NCBI GenBank assembly: GCA_963781775.1
Contig: CAWAHE010000013.1
Span: 1-64,000 of the forward strand
Source: CAVSRC01 sp963781775
GTDB lineage: Bacteria; Pseudomonadota; Alphaproteobacteria; Rhizobiales; Kaistiaceae
Direction: 5' to 3'
Length of the DNA: 64,000 bases
Shown here in pieces: positions 28,019 through 35,230 of this stretch (positions within the stretch are counted from its first letter, which is position 1; every line of letters begins with the position of its first letter). The translations under genes were made by a program, and so were the position numbers. The notes under the pieces are model-generated. The model searched no databases. It was not told the origin of the DNA and worked only from the letters and a program-made list of their open reading frames with translations.

Positions 28019-28771
28019 TTGCCGGGACGACGCACGGCGGGCCGCGCGCTCGCGACGCTAGCGACAGTCTTGCTCGCAGCCGGGACGGCGGCGAGCACGG
28101 CCCACGCCGCGGATTTTCGCCAGATCGTCCTCGAAGGCCACGCACTGAAATGGGGTGCGCCGACGCCGGGGGTTGGCGCCACGGTGACCTATGCCATCGT
28201 CGATGGTGAAAGACACTTCGCCGGCGCGCGCAATTGTCCCGACATTGCCCCGGTTACGGCGCTGCTTGCGGCCAGCAACATCACGCCCATCGTTTTCGGA
28301 GGGGAGGTCGATGCGGCGTTCTCGGCGTGGGCCAACGTCGCCGACATCTCGTTCGAGCGCGTGGACGCGTCGGTCGCGGACATCCTGATCGGAGCGGAAG
28401 GCAAAGCCGCCGGCCGGGCCTTCACCAACGTCGAATATGCCGATCCGGGTGCCGGCAAGGATCGCGCGAGCCTCGCCCGCTCGGTGATCTGTCTCAATCC
28501 CCGCGAGCGATGGAAGGTCGGCTTCGACGGCAATCTCGACGTCTATGATATTCGTTATGCGCTGATGCACGAGATCGGCCATGCGATCGGGCTCGATCAT
28601 CCCGGTCGAACGGGCGAGTTGATGGACTTCCGCTATCGCGAAGAATTTCGGGCACCGCAGCTCGGCGATATCGCCGGAGCGGTGCTGCTGTACGGAGCCA
28701 GGCCGGAACTGACGGCGGCGGCTCCGGGCGTCGTCCAAAAGGTCTCGCAACGCGACAGCGCGGCCCGCTAG
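28019..28771 (+). CDS. Secreted matrixin-type zinc metalloprotease
   Basis: 250 residues with a signal peptide (ALATLATVLLAAGTAASTAH). The zinc site HEIGHAIGLDHP near residue 183 matches the HExxHxxGxxH/D consensus of metzincins, followed by MDFRYREE in the place of the Met-turn. The preceding FSAWANVADISFERV segment is typical of peptidase M10 domains. It should be exported and cleave proteins in the periplasm or outside. The start is a TTG after a purine-rich site, and a later start would cut the signal peptide. The last 700 bases lie opposite the open 3' extension of the AI-2E-type gene. Confidence 0.82.
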   Translation: MPGRRTAGRALATLATVLLAAGTAASTAHAADFRQIVLEGHALKWGAPTPGVGATVTYAIVDGERHFAGARNCPDIAPVTALLAASNITPIVFGGEVDAAFSAWANVADISFERVDASVADILIGAEGKAAGRAFTNVEYADPGAGKDRASLARSVICLNPRERWKVGFDGNLDVYDIRYALMHEIGHAIGLDHPGRTGELMDFRYREEFRAPQLGDIAGAVLLYGARPELTAAAPGVVQKVSQRDSAAR

Positions 28772-29974
28772 CCGGATACGCGTCAGGACAGGTGACTGAC
28801 GGCCGGATGCTTCGTTGGCCGACACCTGGCTCTCGACAATTTCGTCGTCTTCTTCCGTGCTCTCAATCGGCTTTGGCTCCCCGGACAGGAACAGGCCGAG
28901 CGTGGCGAGGCTCGGAAAGTGATCGCAGAAGACCTTGATGACGACCAGCAAGGGCACCCCGATGATGGTCCCGACGATTCCCCACATCCACGTGGTCAGT
29001 GACAACATGACCAGGATGGCGATCGGCGACAGCTCCAGCCGGCGGCCGAGAATGGTCGGCGTGACGAAGCCGCCCTCCAATATCTGCAGAGCGAGATAGA
29101 CGAGTGGCGGCCCGGCAGCCTGGGCGAGATCGGCGTGAGTGGCCAGTGAAGTGGCGCCAACCAGAACGATTCCGACCGTCGGTCCGGCGTAAGGGACGAA
29201 GTTCAGGAGTGCCGCGGTGACACCCCAGAAGACCGGCGTACCGAGACCGAGCAGGGCCATGGATGCCCCGACAAGGATGCCGAGTCCGGCATTGATCGCG
29301 GTGACCGTGATCAGATAGCGCGAGACCTCGCTCTCGATTGCGTGAAGCACGCGCAGGGAACGCTTCTTGCCGCTGAGGCGCGGCAGGACGTGAACCAGCT
29401 TCAGGCGGAAGGAGTCGACCGATGCGAGGAGAAAGGGCGCCAGAAGCAGAGTTGCCGCGAGCGTCGTGCCGAGATCTGCCAGCGTGCCCAGCATCCAGCT
29501 GACGATGCCGCCGCTTCCCGCCACCACGACTTTCTGCGCGGGCGCCTTTCCGTCCGACCCATCGAGCATGGACTCAACGGCCTTGCCCGCATCGTTGACC
29601 GCGGAGATCGGCTGCTTGAGAAACGTGAAGCGCGCGCGCACCTGCGCGATGACGCGCGGCATCTCAGAAGTCATCTTCGCGACTGGTTCGGACAGGAATA
29701 TCGAGGTCGCACCGACGCCGAGGCCGAGGAAAAGCACAAGCAGAATCGACGAGACCGTGGAGGGAATCCGGAACTTGCCCAGATAGCGGATCAGCGGCGA
29801 CAGGGTCAGGGTCAGCAGGATGGCGAGGACGAGCGGCAGGACGAAGCTGCGGGCATAGTACATCGCGCCGAGAAGCAGGATGACAAAGGTGCCGACGATC
29901 GCGACCCTCACGATCGGCGCGGCGCCTTCCGCGATCGCTACCGTCCGAACGGGTTGGGTGGCCAGAGGTTGCAC
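28058..29974 (-). CDS. AI-2E/PerM family transporter, with an unusually open 3' end
   Basis: The first 380 or so residues form an AI-2E/PerM membrane protein: helices from ILLLGAMYYARSFVLPLVLA onward, a soluble middle segment, and the conserved GLGILVGASMALLGLGTPVF, FVPYAGPTVGIVLVGAT and GIVGTIIGVPLLVVIKVFCD helices. Start GTG at 29974, just after the upstream stop. The expected end is near 28.8 kb, but the frame stays open to 28058 and runs antisense through the whole matrixin gene; those residues look non-coding. A TGA at 28783-28785 in another frame would give about 397 residues, normal for the family. A small indel is likely. Confidence 0.7.
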   Translation of the reverse strand: MQPLATQPVRTVAIAEGAAPIVRVAIVGTFVILLLGAMYYARSFVLPLVLAILLTLTLSPLIRYLGKFRIPSTVSSILLVLFLGLGVGATSIFLSEPVAKMTSEMPRVIAQVRARFTFLKQPISAVNDAGKAVESMLDGSDGKAPAQKVVVAGSGGIVSWMLGTLADLGTTLAATLLLAPFLLASVDSFRLKLVHVLPRLSGKKRSLRVLHAIESEVSRYLITVTAINAGLGILVGASMALLGLGTPVFWGVTAALLNFVPYAGPTVGIVLVGATSLATHADLAQAAGPPLVYLALQILEGGFVTPTILGRRLELSPIAILVMLSLTTWMWGIVGTIIGVPLLVVIKVFCDHFPSLATLGLFLSGEPKPIESTEEDDEIVESQVSANEASGRQSPVLTRIRLAGRAVALRDLLDDARSRRRQFRPGSVQQHRSGDIAELRCPKFFAIAEVHQLARSTGMIEPDRMADLVHQRITNIIDVEIAVEADLPSLAGIETDHRAGEARAILAGTRIGIFDVGEGPAGGFAFRSDQDVRDRRVHALERDVGDVGPRRERRIDLPSENDGRDVAGRKQRRNRGNVGTIARAGEVSFTIDDGIGHRGANPRRRRTPFQCVAFEDDLAKIRGVGRARRRPGCEQDCR

Positions 29975-29979
29975 GGGCT

Positions 29980-30363
29980 TTACCGCTGGGTGCGGCGGCC
30001 AAGCAGATAGCCGGCGAGCGCCAGAGCCGCAACCGCGCCGATGGCGACCTCGTTCGATTGCAGGCCGTCCGCGATGCGGGCAGTGGGTCTCCTGGCGCGG
30101 CGTCGGCTCCGCACGGTGATCGCCACCTGGAGGGCGATGACAATCGCCAACAGGCCGGCGGCCACGATCGCGAAGGCGGCGGCTGCGCCGACTTCGCCCG
30201 CGAGCCAGATGGTGACGGCCGTCAGGCCGAAGCCCGCGGCAACCACGGCAAGCGCCAGCAGGGCAACGAGAAGAATCGCCTGCCCGCCAACATAGCTTGC
30301 GAACGACTTCAACTCGCCCTTCAGCGCTGCCAGGCCGAGCGTCGATATGAGCCAGTTCGCCAT
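29980..30363 (-). CDS. Small membrane protein, YqjE/holin-like
   Basis: 127 residues with three hydrophobic segments: ILLVALLALAVVAAGFGLTA, then AAAFAIVAAGLLAIVIALQV followed by a basic RSRRRARR turn, and a C-terminal helix (AIGAVAALALAGYLLG). The layout resembles phage-holin-superfamily/YqjE proteins that sit beside DUF883 genes in many proteobacteria. It lies two bases after the DUF883 gene and six bases before the AI-2E-type start, forming one operon. Confidence 0.75.
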   Translation of the reverse strand: MANWLISTLGLAALKGELKSFASYVGGQAILLVALLALAVVAAGFGLTAVTIWLAGEVGAAAAFAIVAAGLLAIVIALQVAITVRSRRRARRPTARIADGLQSNEVAIGAVAALALAGYLLGRRTQR

Positions 30364-30365
30364 GG

Positions 30366-30707
30366 CTATCGGCGCTGGCCGATACCCGCCAGGAAGCCGA
30401 CGCCGAGGGCGGCAACCACTGCCATGAAGGGATTGCGCTTGATTTCGTCCGCGACCATCGTCAGGGCCGACTCGGCCATATTCTCGGCGGCGTGGGCCGA
30501 ATCCTTGCCGAGCTTGGCGGCGTCGGAAACGAATTCCTCGCCGGCGCGGGCGGCGCCGTTCAGGCTCTTTCCCATGCTCTTTTTGATCGAGCTGTGGATG
30601 TCCGCGGAATCGGAAGCAAGCTGTTTGATGCTGTCGGCAAGCGCCGAAACATCGTCGCGAAGCGCCTGGATGTCGCGTTCGACACTCTTCTCCGGTGACG
30701 TGACCAT
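30366..30707 (-). CDS. DUF883 / ElaB-YqjD family protein
   Basis: 113 residues. A long amphipathic helix (IQALRDDVSALADSIKQLA) and further helical Ala/Lys/Glu-rich sequence precede a C-terminal membrane anchor (PFMAVVAALGVGFLAGIGQR). This is the layout of ElaB/YqjD/DUF883 proteins, which anchor to the inner membrane and in E. coli associate with ribosomes in stationary phase. A candidate sigma-EcfG promoter lies 53 bases upstream, which fits a stress-induced gene. Confidence 0.85.
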   Translation of the reverse strand: MVTSPEKSVERDIQALRDDVSALADSIKQLASDSADIHSSIKKSMGKSLNGAARAGEEFVSDAAKLGKDSAHAAENMAESALTMVADEIKRNPFMAVVAALGVGFLAGIGQRR

Positions 30708-30759
30708 GATGCTACTCCTGGAATGAAGGGAACTTCCCGCGGGTGAATGCTTTGTCCAG

Positions 30760-30785
30760 AACGCTTATGCTGCCCACTTGGTTCC
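30760..30785 (-). promoter_or_regulatory. Candidate sigma-EcfG promoter of the DUF883 operon
   Basis: Reading the minus strand: GGAAC (30785-30781), 17 bases, CGTT (30763-30760). Both boxes match the EcfG consensus exactly. It points at the DUF883, membrane protein and AI-2E-type genes. Confidence 0.75.
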
Positions 30786-30860
30786 CCATAGGGTGCGGCT
30801 AAGGTCGCATGGCAGGTCGCCGCCGTTCCCAGTCCCAAGAGGAGCCCGAGAGCAAAAGAT

Positions 30861-32951
30861 ATGGTGGCGGTTCTTGTTCTCGACGATCAACTGCGATGCG
30901 ATTTCATCAACACCGTTGCCGAGTTTCTGACCGGCGTGCCGAGCCCGCAGGCGAGGGGCCGCCATCTCCGTGAGATGCTGTGGAGCCGCGGCTCGGACGA
31001 CTTCGACCGGAGCACCATTGGTCGTGTGCTCAATTCGGGGCGTGGCGGCGAAGGTGAAGAAGTCATTGTCGGTGCCGATGGTGTCGCCCGGTCGTTCGCA
31101 TTCCGGGTGGTCCCGCTCGGCATAGAGCGACCGAGCGGGATGGTGCTCGAACTGCTCGATCTCAGCGGCGAGACGGGGACGAGCCGCGCCCTGCGGGAAA
31201 GCGAGCAGCGCCTGCGATTGGCGGTCGAGGCGACCGGAATGGGCATCTGGGATGTCGATGCGGTCGGCAACCGTCGGCGGTGGTCGCCGGAACTCAAGGC
31301 AATCCTGGGACTGCCCGCCGATTTCGAGCCCGACGACGCGGTTTTCGCGTCGCTGATTCATCCCGACGACCGCGAGCGCATCAGCGCGCTGTATCGGCAC
31401 GTCTATACGCCAGAATCGCGCGGCATTTACGCCGCCGAATTCAGGATCAACCGGGCCGACACCAACGAAACGCGCTGGGTCAGTGCGACCGGCCGCGTCA
31501 CCTTCGATGGCGACGGGCGTCCGCTGCGCGGCATCGGAACTGTGCGGGACGTGCACCTGCGCCGGCAGGGCGAAGAAGCGCTCCGCGAAAGCGAAAGGCG
31601 GCTGCGTGTGGCGCTTGTCGCCGGTCGCATGGGCGCGTGGCGTTACGAACTTGCCACCGGCGCGCAGCAATGGGACGAGACGCAATACGCGCTGTTCGGG
31701 CTGGATCGGTCCTTGCCGCCGAGTCGGGATCTCTACCTGTCGGTCATCCATCCCGATGACGTCGGCAAGGTGACCTTCGAGACGGAGTCGCTGCCCCTCG
31801 ATACCTATCTCGACTCGGAATTTCGCGTGATCCGCCCCGACGGCCAGGTCCGGTGGATCAGCGCCCACTCGATCGCGCGCGCCGGTCCCGACGGCGCCCC
31901 GGCGGAGATGATTGGCGTCAATCGCGATATGACCGCTCAGAAGGAGACAGAGACAGCGCTCCGCATCAGCGAAGAGCGGCAACGCCTCGCGGTTGAGGCC
32001 AACGACGTCGGTACCTGGGACTACGACATGATCACCGGGCAGCACCGCTGGTCGGCCCAATACAACAAGCTGTGGGGATTGCCGGTCGACGCGCCCGCCG
32101 ATCCGACGCTCCTCCATCCGCTCGTCAGCGCCGAGGACTGGGAAGTCATCCGTGCCCAGTGGCAGAAGGCGAGCGCTCCCGAAGGCGATGGCCGGATTTC
32201 TCTCGAATACCAGATCCGCAGAGCCGATGACGGCGTCCGTCGCTGGGTCATGTTCAATGGCAGGGTCTTCTTCGATCCGACACATCGCCAGCCGGTGCGC
32301 GCCGTCGGCATCATGCTCGACACGACCGAACGCCGCGAGGCCGAGGAACGCCAGCGCCTGATCCTCCGCGAGCTCAACCATCGCGTCAAAAACAACCTGG
32401 CCGTGGTCCAGGCCATCGTCTCGCAGACGATCAGAATGTCGCGGAAGCCGTCGGAAGCGTTCGAACGTATCCAGGCGCGGCTGATGGCCGTCTCGCGGAC
32501 GCACGATTTCCTCAACATGTCCGATTGGGGCGGTGTCTCGCTCAGGCGCCTGCTGCAAGGCGAGGTCGAACCCTATGTGTCGCTCGATCCCGGGCGGATC
32601 GAAATGAAGGGCGAAGCGGTGCTGCTCGGCTCGAACGAGGCGCTGGCGCTCGGGCTGGTATTTCATGAGCTGGCGACCAACGCCGTGAAATATGGATCGC
32701 TGTCGGTCGACAGCGGACGGCTCAGCATCGACTGGACCGTCAGCCAGGTCGATGCCAAGGACGTCATCGCGATCAACTGGATCGAGAGCGGCGGGCCAGC
32801 CGTGCGCACGCCGAGGCGCCTCGGCTTCGGCTCACGGCTCATCGAAGGCAGCGTTCAGGGCCGGCTTGGCGGCGAAGTCGAGTTTCACTACGAGCGTGCC
32901 GGTCTGCGCTGCCGTATGACATTCCCGCTCCCGCCGCCGGAGGCCGATTGA
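30861..32951 (+). CDS. HWE-family histidine kinase with multiple PAS domains
   Basis: 696 residues, no membrane helix, so a cytoplasmic sensor. Several PAS/PAC units in a row: a degenerate one at the N-terminus, then LRLAVEATGMGIWDVDAVGN, LRVALVAGRMGAWRYELATG and LAVEANDVGTWDYDMITG, each followed by an HPDD or related loop. The HWE kinase core has the H-box RELNHRVKNNLAVVQAIVSQ near residue 503 and the N-box HELATNAVKYGSLS near residue 601. HWE kinases commonly feed the PhyR stress pathway, and phyR lies 6 kb away. It runs divergently from the DUF883 operon, and its own gap shows no EcfG site on the plus strand. Confidence 0.88.
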   Translation: MVAVLVLDDQLRCDFINTVAEFLTGVPSPQARGRHLREMLWSRGSDDFDRSTIGRVLNSGRGGEGEEVIVGADGVARSFAFRVVPLGIERPSGMVLELLDLSGETGTSRALRESEQRLRLAVEATGMGIWDVDAVGNRRRWSPELKAILGLPADFEPDDAVFASLIHPDDRERISALYRHVYTPESRGIYAAEFRINRADTNETRWVSATGRVTFDGDGRPLRGIGTVRDVHLRRQGEEALRESERRLRVALVAGRMGAWRYELATGAQQWDETQYALFGLDRSLPPSRDLYLSVIHPDDVGKVTFETESLPLDTYLDSEFRVIRPDGQVRWISAHSIARAGPDGAPAEMIGVNRDMTAQKETETALRISEERQRLAVEANDVGTWDYDMITGQHRWSAQYNKLWGLPVDAPADPTLLHPLVSAEDWEVIRAQWQKASAPEGDGRISLEYQIRRADDGVRRWVMFNGRVFFDPTHRQPVRAVGIMLDTTERREAEERQRLILRELNHRVKNNLAVVQAIVSQTIRMSRKPSEAFERIQARLMAVSRTHDFLNMSDWGGVSLRRLLQGEVEPYVSLDPGRIEMKGEAVLLGSNEALALGLVFHELATNAVKYGSLSVDSGRLSIDWTVSQVDAKDVIAINWIESGGPAVRTPRRLGFGSRLIEGSVQGRLGGEVEFHYERAGLRCRMTFPLPPPEAD

Positions 32952-32971
32952 TGGCTAGCGGTCAAAGAAAT

Positions 32972-32999
32972 CGCGGCGCGAACCTCAGTCCGCGCCGCG
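32972..32999. terminator. Terminator-like hairpin between convergent kinase and SH3 genes
   Basis: CGCGGCGCG (32972-32980) pairs perfectly with CGCGCCGCG (32991-32999) around a 10-base loop, 20 bases after the kinase stop and just beyond the SH3 gene end. No T run follows. Confidence 0.6.
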
Positions 33000-33017
33000 G
33001 CCGTCAATGCATTGGTG

Positions 33018-33446
33018 CTATCCGCCGAAGGTGAAGCCGAATGTCAGCCCGCGCGGCCGGTCGTACCAGCGGCCGTTGGAATACCAGCGCCGGCCGTCGT
33101 ACCAGGCGTGATAGCGATCGTCCCACCAGGGCCGCTGCATGTAGCCATAGCGCGGTGGCGGCGGCCGGCGGTAGCTGCGCGGCGGGACGTTGGCATAGCC
33201 ACGGCTGACATAGTTCGCCGAGACGTAACCGCTGCGTCCATTGAATGTGAGCGCGCACCAGCTTGAACAGCCGCGGATATCGACGCGCGCACCGGCCGGA
33301 AGGGTCATGATCCGCGAGAATTGCGTGCCCGGGCCGGTCCGCATGTTGACGGCGCCGGTGGTGTAGCCCGTAGCGGCCTGGGCGGCGGCCGGCAGGGCAA
33401 GCGCCGTGAGGAATGCGCCGGCGATGAGGTGACTGCGAACAGACAT
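33018..33446 (-). CDS. Secreted SH3-domain protein
   Basis: 142 residues from the ATG at 33446. Signal peptide (LIAGAFLTALALPAAAQA) followed by a bacterial SH3 domain (VNMRTGPGTQFSRIMTLPAG, WCALTFNGRSGYVSANYVS) and a Tyr/Trp/Arg/Pro-rich tail (PRSYRRPPPPRYGYMQRPWW). Such proteins probably bind the cell wall or other periplasmic polymers. The open frame runs on upstream to 33800 but without protein-like sequence. An exact EcfG-type promoter match lies 43 bases upstream. Confidence 0.85.
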   Translation of the reverse strand: MSVRSHLIAGAFLTALALPAAAQAATGYTTGAVNMRTGPGTQFSRIMTLPAGARVDIRGCSSWCALTFNGRSGYVSANYVSRGYANVPPRSYRRPPPPRYGYMQRPWWDDRYHAWYDGRRWYSNGRWYDRPRGLTFGFTFGG

Positions 33447-33488
33447 GCTTGTTTCTCCAGGTTCGGTATGCCCGCCTCTTGTGCTGAT

Positions 33489-33513
33489 AACGTCCTGCGT
33501 CCTGCATCGTTCC
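33489..33513 (-). promoter_or_regulatory. Candidate sigma-EcfG promoter of the SH3-domain gene
   Basis: Minus strand: GGAAC (33513-33509), 16 bases, CGTT (33492-33489). Exact match to both boxes, correctly oriented and spaced for the start at 33446. Confidence 0.75.
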
Positions 33514-33538
33514 GGGCTGCGGTATGCGGCCCAAGAAA

Positions 33539-33570
33539 GAAGGCGGCCCGCGTTGCCGCGGACCGCCTTC
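33539..33570 (-). terminator. Intrinsic terminator after the double PRC-barrel gene
   Basis: GAAGGCGG and CCGCG on one arm pair with CGCGG and CCGCCTTC on the other around a TTGC loop, with one mismatch. On the minus strand the hairpin is followed by TTTCTT, about 20 bases after the PRC-barrel stop. Confidence 0.75.
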
Positions 33571-33588
33571 GAGAGTGATTGCGGGACC

Positions 33589-34600
33589 TTAGCCCTGCGT
33601 GTGCAGGCGCATCTGGTCGCGCTGCTGCTCATACGCGTTCTTGTCATACTTCGGCGCGTTGTCGAGCTGGTCCTTGGTGAAAGCCGTGTGGAGCACCAGG
33701 TTACCGTTCTCGTCCTTGCGGATGTCGAGATCCTCGAACGCGATCGCGACGGGCTTTTCGCCAATGCCCAGGAAACCGCCGACGTCGACCACGACCGCAT
33801 CGATCTGGCCGTCCTTGTTGGCGATCACGTCACCAACCTCGCCGACGTTCTGGTTGTCGCTGTCGTAGACCGTCGTGCTGATGAGATCGTCGGCGCTGAT
33901 CTTCGCCACGTCGACGGTCGCCGGCTGATTGTTCTGTGTTCATGTCGGCCGCCGGCGCGTTTGTGGTCGGGTTGGCCGCCATCTTGTCGGGCGCCTTCGT
34001 GGCATCCGTCGCGGGCATCGGGGCGGCGTTCTGCGCCTGCTTGTCCATGCCGGCCGGGCCGTTCTGGACCATCGACACGTCAAACGCCGGAGCGTTCTGC
34101 AGTTCTTCCTTGGTGGTGGCGAGCGTCACATAAGGCTTGCCGGTGTTGTCGGTCGTCCACGAGAGATTCTCGAAGGGAACGGCGACGCTCTTCTCGCCCA
34201 TGCCGAGGAAACCGCCGACGCCGATAACGACCGCCTCGATGCTGCCGTCCTCGGCGACGACCAGATCGTTGATGTCGCCGATCGACTGGGCGTTGGCATC
34301 AGCAGCGGCGGGTGCCTGGCCGTTCTTCACTTGGCCGTTCTGCGCCTGCTGCTTGACGGGCTGGTTGGCCAGCGGCTTGGCCGGAGCCGCGCCGTTGTCC
34401 ATCGGCGCCGCGGTGTAAACCGTCTGACCGATGAGGCTGGACGCGAGCATGTCGCCGGCGGTGATGTCCGGCACGTACGCGCCCATCTGCTGCGTTGTCT
34501 TTGCGGCGGCTGCCGGCTTCTGCTGGTCAGTCGCATTGGCAGCGTAAGCGGTAGTGGCGATGGCCACGATGGCGGTGGTCGCCAGAAGTTGTTTGATCAT
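33589..34600 (-). pseudogene. Secreted double PRC-barrel protein, split by a frameshift in the linker
   Basis: From the ATG at 34600: signal peptide (LLATTAIVAIATTAYA), a first PRC-barrel (MLASSLIGQTVYTAAP; IEAVVIGVGGFLGMGEKSVA) and an Asn/Pro/Ala-rich linker ending AADMNTEQ. Near 33930-33940 the frame changes, and the second PRC-barrel (LISTTVYDSDNQNVGEVGDV; AVVVDVGGFLGIGEKPVA) is read in another frame to the stop at 33589. The two halves clearly belong together in composition. Without the indel it would be one exported protein of about 336 residues. A GTG at 33909 could start the second half alone, but that half lacks a signal peptide. Confidence 0.75.
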
Positions 34601-34693
34601 GGTTCGTCCTCTCGTCTGGTTTGGTTGGTCGGTGGGGTTGGTGGCGCGTGTCGCTTTGCGGGGCAAGCGGCGTCAGCCACCCGACGACAGGAC

Positions 34694-34718
34694 AATGCGT
34701 CGTCCGTGAACAGGTTCC
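34694..34718 (-). promoter_or_regulatory. Weak candidate sigma-EcfG promoter of the double PRC-barrel gene
   Basis: Minus strand: GGAAC (34718-34714), 16 bases, CATT (34697-34694). The -35 box is exact; the -10 box has one mismatch to CGTT. It lies about 95 bases before the ATG. Confidence 0.45.
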
Positions 34719-34766
34719 CGGGTTCGGACGCGTTTAAACAAACTGACGACGAGGTCGGTGAGTGAT

Positions 34767-34791
34767 GGAACTGGATTGCTGCTGGCGCGTT
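34767..34791 (+). promoter_or_regulatory. Candidate sigma-EcfG promoter of the DUF3309-DUF1328 pair
   Basis: GGAAC (34767-34771), 16 bases, CGTT (34788-34791). Exact match, 30 bases upstream of the DUF3309 ATG, divergent from the PRC-barrel promoter. Confidence 0.78.
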
Positions 34792-34820
34792 AGCGGCGGC
34801 AGGAACCGGGAGAAACGAAC

Positions 34821-34979
34821 ATGACCATCGGCACCATTCTTCTGATTGTTCTTATCCTGCTGCTCATCGGCGCCATTCCGAGCTGGCCGTATTCGCGCGG
34901 CTGGGGCTACGGCCCGTCAGGTATCGTCGGCGTGGTCCTGATCGTGATTCTGGTGCTGTTGTTCACTGGCAGAATGTGA
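34821..34979 (+). CDS. DUF3309 small membrane protein
   Basis: 52 residues, almost entirely two hydrophobic helices around a short polar turn: IGTILLIVLILLLIGAIPSW, then SRGWGYGPSG, then IVGVVLIVILVLLFTG. The W-P-Y/W-G-Y-G-P-S-G turn is characteristic of DUF3309. It is expected in the inner membrane; its function is not known. A GGGAG site precedes the ATG. It lies under an exact EcfG-type promoter and 19 bases before the DUF1328 gene. Confidence 0.85.
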   Translation: MTIGTILLIVLILLLIGAIPSWPYSRGWGYGPSGIVGVVLIVILVLLFTGRM

Positions 34980-34998
34980 CCGAGAAGGAGTGTGTGAA

Positions 34999-35163
34999 AT
35001 GCTTTATTGGGCCCTTGTTTTCCTGCTCGTCGCGATCGTTGCCGGCGCCTTCGGCTTTGGCGGCATCGCCGGCGCCAGCGCCGGCATCGCGCAAATCCTG
35101 TTCTTCGTCTTTCTGATTCTTCTTGTCGTGTCGCTCGTTATGCATCTGATGAGACGGGCGTGA
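34999..35163 (+). CDS. DUF1328 (YtjA-type) small membrane protein
   Basis: 54 residues with two hydrophobic helices: LYWALVFLLVAIVAGAFGFG, then GIAGASAGIAQILFFVFLIL and a short basic end. This matches the DUF1328/YtjA family in length and in the GFGGIAG turn. A GAAGGAG site precedes the ATG. Cotranscription with DUF3309 from the EcfG-type promoter is likely; the function is unknown. Confidence 0.88.
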   Translation: MLYWALVFLLVAIVAGAFGFGGIAGASAGIAQILFFVFLILLVVSLVMHLMRRA

Positions 35164-35230
35164 TCCGGTCATCGCCAAGCGGTAGGATGTGACGGTCGTG
35201 TCGGGAGACTTCTAGCCGTAAGGCGGCCTA

